A stretch of 28,004 nucleotides of DNA from Ministeria vibrans ATCC 50519. Taxonomy: Eukaryota > Opisthokonta > Filasterea. Location of the stretch: NCBI GenBank assembly GCA_943704425.1, contig CALSCP010001168.1:127992-155995 (forward strand). The letters run 5' to 3'. Shown here piece by piece: positions 20,409 through 28,004 of this stretch (within the stretch, counting starts at the first letter, position 1; every line of letters starts with the position of its first letter). The notes under the pieces were generated by a model. It was not told the DNA's origin and made no database searches. It worked only from the letters and a program-made list of their open reading frames with translations. Made by a program: the position numbers and the translations under genes.

Positions 20409-22568
20409 TCATTTTGGAGAAACGTTGCGTGGGGGCAAAGCGATTACTGCGGTTTTTCCAGGCACACGAATGGGACCATTGTCAAAGACGGACGGAAGAC
20501 GATTGGGGTCGTTGGAGGAGGTCGGAGCGGCGGAGGCGGGCGCAGAAGCGCTCACGACTTTGGGACGTACAATGGTAGGACTGCAAGTAACGCCGGGCGG
20601 GGGAGCACTACCCAGAGGCTTGTTTGTCGGAAGCAACGGGACACCGTTGACTTGACCCAAAACTGTCACCATGCCTGTGGCTGAGGAGGGCTTTGCAGGA
20701 CGAGGAACTGCACTTGACGGCGATGGCTAGGTGATAGAAGACAAATTAATAGTGAGTGGTTTGAACAGGAAAGAAAAGAGTGTACCTTGGGCGACGGAGA
20801 AGGTTTGGGAGCTGGACATGAGAAAGCGAAAATGTAATTGTTGGGGCGTGAAAAAGGAAAAGAAGAGATTAATATTAGTTGCTATCAAAGAGGATGTGTA
20901 CCGGAGACGTGCGCCTTGGTGGAGACAGGCTTCTTCTTTGGAGGCGCACTGTTGCCGCCATTGGTGCTACTGGTGCTGCTGGGGCGAGCGGACGCGGAGG
21001 ACTTATTCTGTGCCTGTCATAGAAGAGGTAGAAAGAAGGTCAGAGGTCAAGTGATACAAAAAGAATCACATCAACTAAACACCATTGTGCATACGGTGGT
21101 GGGCTTTATGACGGTGATGGGGCGCACAGGAGCGCGTTTGAGTGTAGAGTCTGCGTCGTCGTCGGAGTCGGAACTCTGTGTCCCGAGCGACAATGTTAGT
21201 ACACATACACACAAACAATGGGGGTACCATTTCCTTGCGTTTCCTCTTAAGTCCACCTTTCTTGACGACGTTGACATTGGTCACTGGAAGAGTATTAAAG
21301 AGTAAGACAAAAGTCACCGGCATGCTTTTTTACCCTTCAATGGCGGCTTGGACACGACCTTGAGTTGCGCGGTCTTCACACCAGGTTTCTGTCGTTTGGA
21401 CACGGCTACAAGAAAGGCGTTCAACAAAATACAATAAAACACCAACAGCACGCAAGCGCACCTTTGACGGGCGGACGCGCATCTTCGGAGTCCTCCGCGT
21501 CGGAGGCGGAGTCTAGGCTCGCGTCCGATTCGCTGTCTGATTCGTCTGAGTCCTCTCCCGAAAGGAAAACAGACACAACATCAGAGTCCATCATTCCATC
21601 AGGACGTTGCGCTTGGGTTCGCCTACGACTCGGAGGAGTCGACGCATACGCTGCTGCAGCCGCTGCTGCTGCGTCCGCATCCGAGAATTTTGAGGCGGAC
21701 TTCAGCAAGGGCTTGGCGACCGAGGAGGTCGATGAAGGAGAGAGTTTTCGCGAGGCAGACAATTTGGCAGGCACGCTCGCTCTTGCTGATGTCGAGGACG
21801 ACGATCCAGAGGATTTGCGGCCTGGTACTTTCGCGGTTGATATTCTGAGAGCCTCGTCATTTGTTGTGGGGCTCGACGAGGTGGCGGGCATAGAACGGGG
21901 GGGGTGTGTTGGCTTGGAAATGACCTTAGTGGCGGTGCTCGTGGTAACAGACTGTGTCGTCGTGGGTGTGGTGCTCGAAGAGCGATGGTCAAGTGCCGGA
22001 GGGGCGCAAGCTGCTACCGTGACGCCGACGACTGAGGAGGCGATCATCTCGTCGGAAGGTAACGCATCAAAGCGCGTCCATGACGCCGATCTCGACTGTT
22101 CCAGATCACACAGTACATCGTAGGCACTCATCAAGAGTGAAATAGAGTGCTTGGCGTACACATTCAGCATGCCACCCTGCGTGCCGAGTTCGAGGCCGCG
22201 CCGGATGCCATTGCTGATTTCGCTGAGCATGCGCGCGTTGTCGGAGCTGAGTCGACCCGAATAGAACGACTTTGTAGGGTCAAGTATGTCCTGGATGTCG
22301 CTGGCACGTTTTATGACATTGGACGCTCGCTACGACAGAAAAGGGAGAAAAATCAGCGACCTGTCAAAATTGAGGAGGGAAAACGTTGATTCACTGTAAA
22401 CAACACTGCAAAGGCGGGAGATGCGCCCACGGCAAACTTTACACTCATATGTACACACAGTGACGGTTGAGCGCAGCCAGATGTCGAAGGATGACAGGAA
22501 GCGTCAAAGAAGGCGCGAAACACAAAACAGGCGCACAAACGGTTGTGTCTTACGTCGCGCTCGCTCAT
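20409..22568 (-). CDS. Unknown protein: short helical N-terminal domain plus long Ser/Thr/Pro-rich, acidic and basic tail
   Basis: Exons, in transcript order: 22568-22554, 22329-21462, 21405-21334, 21283-21228, 21175-21095, 21013-20902, 20811-20786 and 20726-20409. They join in phase to 515 aa. I do not recognise the family. Residues 1-85 look folded and helical (ASNVIKRASDIQDILD, ISNGIRRGLELGTQGGMLNV, SISLLMSAYDVLCDLEQ). Residues 90-290 are Ser/Thr/Pro/Ala-rich with an Ala run and end in an acidic-serine block (SGEDSDESDSESDASLD) typical of CK2 sites. Residue 300 onward has Lys-rich patches, including KKGGLKRKRKEM, a likely nuclear signal, and another acidic patch, SSDSDDDADS. A disordered nuclear phosphoprotein is the best guess. 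The 5-codon first exon and the 26-nt exon are the least certain; the phases of all eight exons agree. Confidence 0.7.
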
Positions 22569-22794
22569 TGTAGGTAAACAAAAAGTATGTGTTGTAGTCG
22601 GAATCAGTGGGACGCACTAATGAGCAAACCCTACTGAGAATATGTCTTAATAGTGAATAAATAATCAACAAAAATCAAAATAGAAAATACGCATTTACTA
22701 ATCATACAGTCACCACGCGAAGACACAGCTAGACCGCCTTGCAAACTCAACCGAAACTGTAGAGGTAACATAACATGGGAGAACAGTGGCAGCT

Positions 22795-23900
22795 TCAATT
22801 GCCTGATGACCAGGAGGGAGCCCGCTCAAAACCATTTCGACCCATTTGGTAGTCACTCATAGCCTGGTGCAATTGCTCCCGATTGTTCATGACAAAGGGC
22901 CCGTGCTGCGCAACAGGCTCGCCTAGAGGAGCCCCCGCAATGAGTACAAAGCGGCTCGACGTATCTTGGCTTGGATTGGACGCCACAACGTGCGTCTCGT
23001 TGGACTTGCTCGAAAACACCACTGTATGGTGGGCTTCCACGGCCTTTGCTGCCGACGCATCTCCAAACACGCTCGTACCCGTCAGCGTATAGGAAAACGC
23101 CGTCCAACCAGAAGGAATCTCTTGCGACAAAGTAGCTCCTGGGTCGAGAGTGAAGTCCATGTAATAGGCAGGCGTGCGAGTGTACACCTGAAATCCAAAG
23201 ATGGAATGAAAACAACTTAAAAAGTCTTCTTTGAATACCTTGCTCTCGACACCAAAAGCTTTTCCTGCAATAATGGAGACAGACACCCCATCGCCTGACG
23301 CAGTTGCGATGTCTTCCTTCTTCAATTCTTGATACGCTGGATCCTGCGCGAGACGAATGAAATCAAACACACAAACGCAAAACGCGCCGTCCTACCACCA
23401 TCTTGTCTTTAGCCGCAAGATTCACCCAGAGCTGGAGTCCGTGCGCGTCGGCAGACGTTGGCATCTCCGAGTGGACAATACCGCGTCCGGCCGTCATCCA
23501 CTGGACGTCTCCTGGTCCAATCTCACCGCCGTGCCCGGTGAAGTCGTCGTGCCGAAACGACCCATGAAGCATGTACGTTACAGTTTCAAAGCCACGGTGA
23601 GGGTGATCGGGAAAGCCAGCCGGTGGCCCAACGCGGAATTCTGTGGATGGCACAAGTCAAAAGTTGAAAACGCCGCAAAAGCTGTTGTACATACCATCAA
23701 GCAGAAGAAAAGGATCAAGATTTTGAAGATCCGGACGCCCAATGGACCGTCGAACACGCGCACCCATGCCTGGATGAGGGCAACAAACAAGAAGGTTGAC
23801 GGTGTGCGTCGAAAGAGAGGAGAGAGAGAGGACAATGATGATGGGTGGTACCTTCTCCTTGCTCTCGAGAGAGAACGACTTTTGCAACGCTTCGAATCAT
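22795..23900 (-). CDS. PIR: Pirin
   Basis: Exons 23900-23852, 23769-23695, 23640-23399, 23343-23239 and 23187-22795 join in phase to 287 aa (human pirin is 290). Pirins are bicupins with an Fe site. In animals they act as nuclear redox-sensing cofactors of NF-kappaB, and some bacterial and animal forms have quercetinase activity. The start KVVLSREQGEGMGARVRRSI, then LDPFLLLDEF, is typical. Metal ligands are present in FPDHPHRGFE (His54, His56) and AGRGIVHSEMP (His98, Glu100). The second cupin includes SGWTAFSYTLTG and ends with APLGEPVAQHGPFVMN and NGFERA. Four introns of 51-82 nt. It lies in tandem with the unknown Ser-rich gene (226 bp from its start codon). Which pirin function applies here cannot be told. 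Confidence 0.95.
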
Positions 23901-24882
23901 CTCTGGTGGTGGTAGTATGTGAACGGATGGGTTGGATACGATGAGAATAAAGAGAAGTTGGAGGGGGTTCATAAAAAATACTACTATATAAAGTGAACTT
24001 GAGTCTTGAAGAGCGAAGACTCAACTCTCATGAGTCAGCTTAGTCACGACTCAAGAGTCAAGACTCAAGACATTATTTTGTACCCTACTCTGTAAGTCGC
24101 ACAATGCTCCAAGCACCCACACGCAGGGTGTCGTATGTTCGCTGTTTCGTCACCGTGTTGTGATCCGTCAACCGAGATGGCGTTTCTCAACACGCATTAG
24201 CTAGAGACGATTTGTGGGCCGATTGTGGCTCGTTTCTCGCCTTCTATGGCCGTATACTGAGGTGTTGTTTTGTATGTGCGATTGAATATGTGCGTTTGAA
24301 GACTCGGTGGTGCGGTGGAAGCCATGACTCGCAACTGCATCAGAACGAACCCAAGACATTCTCTCCTCTCGGCCTCAGTTTCCCTCTCTGTGCTATTTTT
24401 ATCTGTCTCCCTGATAGCATTGCATTGTGTTGTGCAGTGTATGGCGATGTCTTGCTTGCAGCTCGCACCCAACACCGTTTTTGCTCGCGTCTTCGTTTTG
24501 CCTTTCTTTTGTGCAACGTGAACAACATAGCGTGACTGTCGTGTCAATCAACTCGATTTTTCATTTGATCGCCATCGGTTGGCGTCACTACTCCCGTATA
24601 AAATACATTAGATTCCGCTTGGCGCTTGCCGAATAAACTGCTCATGTTTCGCGAGTCGCATCTCTTTTATTATTTTGCACCAATCATTTTTCTGTACGCT
24701 TCATTCCACACTCCACAATAAACGTGAAATTGATACACTTTCGTCGAATAAAAAACGACTGTGCTACAGTGAGTACAGTTTCGTGAGCTGAGTATTGCTC
24801 TTTCTTCTTGTTTGGCTTTCGCTTCACCTTCTCAACGATATTATGTTTTTTGCTTTGGTAGCGCACAAGGAGAAGCACGCAC
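23901..24882. other. 982-bp intergenic region between divergent pirin and oxidoreductase genes
   Basis: No open frame here resembles a known protein, and those present overlap on opposite strands. Features seen: TATATAAAG at about 23986-23994, a dense cluster of GACTCA/TGAGTC elements at 23999-24067, TATAAAATA at about 24598-24606, and AT-rich sequence up to the oxidoreductase ATG at 24883. A short non-coding or unrecognised transcript could lie in the middle, but nothing supports one directly. Confidence 0.5.
23999..24067. promoter_or_regulatory. Cluster of GACTCA / TGAGTCA elements
   Basis: Within 70 bp there are TTGAGTC (23999), GACTCA (24018, 24048, 24062), a perfect palindromic TGAGTCA (24031-24037) and AGAGTCA (24054). 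TGAGTCA is the classic bZIP (AP-1/Gcn4-type) site. The cluster lies about 100-170 bp upstream of the pirin start. Binding by a bZIP factor is inference. Confidence 0.5.
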
Positions 24883-25728
24883 ATGACCATCGCAGTGACC
24901 GCCGTGTCCGGCCAGCTTGGTGCAGAGATTGCCCGCAACCTGATGAGGATTTCAAAGGGAACCACCGTCATTGGACTCGCACGCACTCCGTCGAAGGCCA
25001 AAGGTCTTGGGATTGAAGTCCGAGACGGCGACTATGGTGAGCCGGAACAGCTACGCCGGTCGTTGGCAGGAGTAGATACTCTTTTACTTGTGTCGGGAAT
25101 GGATGCGCCCAATGCACGCATTCAACAACATCGCAACGTCATTGAGGCAGCCAAGTCTGCTGGTGTGCGCAAGATTGTCTACACTAGCATTCAAGGTGTG
25201 GAGGAAGGCACCGCCTTTTCTGCCGTTGTGCAAAGCAACCGACAGACCGAAGCCGACGTGCGTGCTAGTGGGCTTGCGTACGCTATCGGGCGCAACGGCA
25301 TCTACATCGAGCCCGACGTGGAGTACATTGAGAGCTACAAGACCAAAGGCGAAATCGCCAACAGTGCGGGCGCCGGCAAATGCGGTTACACGACCCGTGC
25401 TGAGCTCGCACACGCCTATGCATGTCTCTTGACCAACGATGATTTCAATGGTCAGACCTTCAATCTCTACGGCACGCCCATCACACAGGTCCAGCTGGCC
25501 GACTACCTCAATGGTGCGTTTGGAACGACGCTCACCTACCGGGAGATGACGCCCGAAGCGTTCATCGCAGATCGTACCGCTGAACTGGGCAGCTTCATGG
25601 GCCCAATCATTGGCGGTATCTACGAAGGCATCCGGCGAGGAATCTATGACACTCTCAGTGACTTCCAGACTGTCGCAGGACGACCCCACCAACGCTGGGA
25701 GGATTATTTCAGCTCACTTAGTGTTTAA
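24883..25728 (+). CDS. NmrA/QorB-like NAD(P)H-dependent quinone oxidoreductase (atypical SDR), intronless
   Basis: A single exon of 281 aa. It resembles the bacterial NmrA-like family, in particular NAD(P)H:quinone oxidoreductase 2 (QorB): MTIAVTAVSGQLG at the N-terminus for dinucleotide binding, GLARTPSKAKGLGIEV, GDYGEPEQLRRSLAGVDTLL, LLLVSGMDAPNARIQQHRNV, IEAAKSAGVRKIVYTSIQGV, YAIGRNGIYIEPDVEYIE and GYTTRAELAHAYA. Family members reduce quinones or act as redox sensors. The first Gly of the usual TGATGxLG is Ala here. It is the only enzyme gene in this window without introns, and its match is to bacterial-type proteins, which suggests acquisition by transfer. ATG 24883 fits the family's usual start exactly. 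The product is probably cytosolic. Confidence 0.88.
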   Translation: MTIAVTAVSGQLGAEIARNLMRISKGTTVIGLARTPSKAKGLGIEVRDGDYGEPEQLRRSLAGVDTLLLVSGMDAPNARIQQHRNVIEAAKSAGVRKIVYTSIQGVEEGTAFSAVVQSNRQTEADVRASGLAYAIGRNGIYIEPDVEYIESYKTKGEIANSAGAGKCGYTTRAELAHAYACLLTNDDFNGQTFNLYGTPITQVQLADYLNGAFGTTLTYREMTPEAFIADRTAELGSFMGPIIGGIYEGIRRGIYDTLSDFQTVAGRPHQRWEDYFSSLSV

Positions 25729-26022
25729 CGCCAACGCAGCGTTGATTAATAAAAAAAACCCAAGCGAAACAACACATTTGAAAGAGGGGCGGGCTATCTT
25801 ACTTACAACTTGATCACAAAAATCGAGAAACGTATCAAGAAGACCGAGTCCAACACTTGACGCTACTATTTACTAACAGACTACTATTTACTAGCAGTCT
25901 AAAAGTCTACTCAACTACTAGTTCTTTTTTGGGTTTAGTGAGTTAACAAATCCAGATTCATTGATGGAGGAGGTCTTGAAAATGCGACAAGAGTGTGAAC
26001 GTGGCATGACGTAATTATGTGC
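25729..26022. other. Spacer with short direct repeats
   Basis: There is no gene signal. An imperfect direct repeat, CTACTATTTACTAACAGA and CTACTATTTACTAGCAGT, lies at about 25862-25898. The composition is AT-rich compared with the flanking coding DNA. Confidence 0.5.
25748..25753 (+). terminator. Poly(A) signal AATAAA after the oxidoreductase gene
   Basis: AATAAA begins 20 nt after the stop codon and is followed by an A run, so the gene carries eukaryotic-style 3' processing sequence despite its bacterial-type protein. Confidence 0.55.
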
Positions 26023-26827
26023 TCAAACGCTGCTGGCGATCGTGTCGGCAGCGATGTGATGGATTGTCAGCGCCTCAGTGGCGGTCCACTTGAGTTTGGT
26101 GGTGCTTCGCGGTGATTTGAGCGTGATGGAGGAGCCTTCGAGGATTCGCCAAAACTCTCCGAGGAGCGACCTGGCTTCAACTTGCTTGGTGCTTGGGCGT
26201 GAGGCCGGGCGTTTGGCTTTTGATTGACTCTGTTGCTTCTTCTGTTGCTGTTGCAGTTGCTCTTGCTGTTGCTGTTGATGTTGCTGTAGTGGTGGCTGTG
26301 CGTTGAGGAAACTCTTAGGCTTCTTGGGGTCTTGTTGCTTGGTATCAAGCATGGTTTTGGTGGAAGCGTGCAGCTGAAGTTGCTTGCACACCTCGTCGAG
26401 AGCTACATTTGTGTGAAATAAATGGCAAGAGCTTTCTCAATTGCCATCTCGTCCGCTAGTTCCATTGCAATGCGACGCTGGTCGGCTTTGCGTGTGGCCG
26501 CCTCTTCTTAAATAAAGTGTTTCTGCGTCTCTTGAGACACAGCCTGGTGGATTTTGTCTTCTTGCTCCGCTACACTTCGGCCATTGTGACAATGTTCGTG
26601 GACTCAAAGGTTTCGGTAATGTAGCGCTTATAGCAGTCCGTGCACTCTTGGAAGCGAATACGGAGGATGTTGGGCCACTCGCTGGAAGTCTGCTGGGCGG
26701 CAGTGAGCTTCTTTTGGCGAAACTCGTTGATAACCCGGAACACGGTGTGTTCGCATTCGGGTTTTGCGGCTAGAGCGGCTTTGGTTGTTTGAGCGGCAGT
26801 TTCTTCAGGGCCGTTGATGTAGGGAAG
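26023..26827 (-). pseudogene. Degenerate or truncated gene: helical domain plus Gln-rich region, family unknown
   Basis: On the minus strand a coding-like segment 26827-26570 (LPYINGPEETAAQTTKAAL, CEHTVFRVINEFRQKKL, ILRIRFQECTDCYKRYITET) ends in a stop. In another frame a coiled-coil-like stretch follows (KIHQAVSQETQKHF, then a TAA, then ADQRRIAMELADEMAIEKAL and a TAG). A third frame, 26391-26023, reads CKQLQLHASTKTML, a poly-Gln block and WRILEGSSITLKSP. The pieces look like one protein broken by stops and frame changes, although unrecognised introns could reconnect some of them. No start is visible: the 5' side runs straight into telomere-like CCCTAA repeats at about 26830-26880. I do not recognise the family. 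Confidence 0.5.
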
Positions 26828-26847
26828 CTCAAGAGAAAAAAATGGGG

Positions 26848-27255
26848 ATTAGCTAAGGTTAGAGCCAGGGTTAGGGTTCGTCCGTCGTGTTCTTGGGGTT
26901 AGTGTGTTGTTTTGGCATCTGTTCTTTGGTGTTGCTTGTAGTAGTATCCTCTTGTGTGCTTTTGTGTTTGATGTGTGTGTTGAAAATCGCGATGTATTCC
27001 GAGTGGGCCCCATAAGCTGCTTGAGTATGTGTTAAACGTCTGAATATAATCGTAAAGTTCATGTCTCGGTTCGTCCGTCGTGTTCTTAGGGTTAGGGTCA
27101 AAGTTAGGGCTAAAATTACTTTTGTGTGTGACTGTGTTGTTTTCTTAGTGTTCGTGATTGTTTGTTTTTGATATTATGTGTGTTGTTTTGGCATTTGTTC
27201 TTTGGTGTTGCTTGTAGTATCCTCTTGTGTGTTTTTGTGTTTGATGTGTGTGTTC
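26848..27255. repeat. Subtelomere-like direct repeat flanked by TTAGGG motifs
   Basis: GGTTCGTCCGTCGTGTTCTT followed by RGGGTTA occurs at about 26875-26902 and again at about 27068-27095. A second shared block of about 75 bp (TGTTGTTTTGGCATYTGTTC, then TTTGGTGTTGCTTGTAGTA, then TCCTCTTGTGTG and a TTTGATGTGTGTG end) occurs at about 26904-26981 and 27179-27254. The two blocks are separated by different spacers in each copy. Confidence 0.85.
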
Positions 27256-27331
27256 TTAGGGTTAGGGTTCTTAGGGTTAGGGTTAGGGTTAGGGTTCTTA
27301 GGGTTAGGGTTAGGGTTAGGGTTAGGGTTCA
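27252..27331 (+). repeat. Interstitial telomeric repeat tract (TTAGGG)n
   Basis: Eleven TTAGGG hexamers occur in runs of two to five, separated by TTC (TTCTTAGGG junctions). The G-rich strand runs rightwards, as it would at a right-hand chromosome end, but about 670 bp of non-telomeric DNA follows, so the tract is internal. TTAGGG is the repeat type of animals, many fungi and several protist groups. Confidence 0.9.
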
Positions 27332-27338
27332 GTTTTAT

Positions 27339-27735
27339 TCATTTCTTCCTTCCCCAGCAAACTCCTGTGTGGATTGCCGGGCGTTCGGTAGTGGCAGAAC
27401 CGTTCGGGAAGGACTGTTTGGACTCAAAATAGACCATTGGTTTTGATTTGCCAATCAAATCCGTCTGTTTCAGCCATTTGCGGTGACGGAACTCGTCGCC
27501 GACGCGTCGACACGGCCATTGTGTCGATGTGGAATGGTTCTCACCAGTGAGAGTGGGACGATTCAGCCCTGACGCGTCTGGCTGACGCTGTCGGCTGTTA
27601 TCTTTTTTTTTCTCGCTCTTCGTCGATCGACTGGCTCCAATCGGCGGCTCCAAGTTGTCGACGGCCAGGTCCAGTCACTTGTGTCACATCTTGTATGGCA
27701 ATTACGGGTGGTGATTTCGAGTCGATCTGCGACAT
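27339..27735 (-). pseudogene. Small unknown gene, probably frameshifted at a poly-A run
   Basis: A 45-codon frame with a plausible start (MSQIDSKSPPVIAIQDVTQV, 27735-27598) stops just after a run of nine A (minus strand, about 27604-27612). The overlapping frame downstream stays open to 27339 and ends RHRKWLKQTDLIGKSKPMVY and CWGRKK. One base more or less at the homopolymer would link the two parts into a reading frame of about 130 codons. This may be a sequencing error, a decayed gene or chance. No family is recognised; the stop lies only 8 bp to the right of the telomeric tract. Confidence 0.35.
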
Positions 27736-28004
27736 TTCGGTTTACACAGTTGAGACGCTCGTTCGAATTGATAACAACAGAGAGTTTTCTCTCTTATTTT
27801 TTATCAGTCATGAAAACGTTTGCGGTTGAGTCGATATAACTCAATTTTACTACCCGTACCGGACTATGTTTCGTGGGGTATTGACCGACTGTGTCGTGAG
27901 ACAATGGTGTGTGACATGTCGTGTTGCCACCACGGTGAAATGGGCGACCGCAATTTTCTCAGCTTTCGTTTTGCCCCGACAAAACTTAAAAAGTCATCAA
28001 CAAC
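27736..28004. other. Right flank, nothing recognised
   Basis: No open frame, RNA gene or repeat stands out. A short GAGAG...CTCTC hairpin-like inverted repeat (AGAGAGTTTTCTCTCT, about 27779-27794) is the only structure seen. Confidence 0.4.

Noticed and set aside
24197-24547. A 107-116 codon gene on either strand in the pirin/oxidoreductase spacer
   Set aside because: The plus and minus frames overlap fully, neither resembles a family, and composition is unlike the exons nearby.
27162-27446. Arg/Val-rich open frames across the TTAGGG tract
   Set aside because: Translations of telomeric repeats, not a protein.

Overview
The window looks like nuclear DNA of an intron-rich, compact protist genome. 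The evidence is about 59 GT-AG introns in twelve genes (many only 49-65 nt, the longer ones filled with microsatellites), TTAGGG-type telomeric repeats, and AATAAA signals just after stop codons. Exon joins were placed by hand from splice consensus, reading-frame phase and resemblance to known families. Every multi-exon model listed closes in frame. I cannot name the species. A lineage with TAF12, a LEDGF-like PWWP protein, Dbl-type RhoGEF and myotubularin-FYVE proteins (for example an amoebozoan or a relative of opisthokonts) would fit, but that is inference.

Layout, left to right: 1-1148 has no supported gene; TAF12 (+, 1149-2032); PWWP/IBD chromatin protein (+, 2273-5045); DH-PH RhoGEF (-, 5178-9129); three-finger C2H2 protein (+, 9326-9991); thymidylate synthase (-, 10143-11543); cob(I)alamin adenosyltransferase (+, 11890-12879); lipoyl synthase (-, 12941-14822); C2/GRAM/myotubularin/FYVE lipid phosphatase (+, 14998-19117); cytidine deaminase (-, 19238-19860); AT-rich spacer with repeats; Ser-rich protein of unknown function (-, 20409-22568); pirin (-, 22795-23900); spacer with a GACTCA cluster; intronless bacterial-type NmrA/QorB oxidoreductase (+, 24883-25728). 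From about 26 kb the DNA changes character: degenerate Q-rich coding fragments, a direct repeat, an interstitial TTAGGG tract (27252-27331) and a possibly frameshifted small gene, like a subtelomere or an old chromosome-end junction.

Genes mostly alternate strands, so neighbours converge with 60-150 bp between stops or diverge from 175-350 bp shared promoter spaces. They do not form one pathway. Themes are transcription and chromatin (TAF12, PWWP protein, zinc finger, perhaps pirin), membrane and small-GTPase signalling (RhoGEF, myotubularin), pyrimidine nucleotide supply (thymidylate synthase, cytidine deaminase) and mitochondrial cofactors (MMAB, LIAS).

No clear new multi-gene system was found. 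The points most worth following are the C2-myotubularin-FYVE architecture, a dispersed 30-40 bp module recurring in introns of unrelated genes always on the same genomic strand, the intronless bacterial-type oxidoreductase, and the telomere-repeat junction with a truncated gene beside it.
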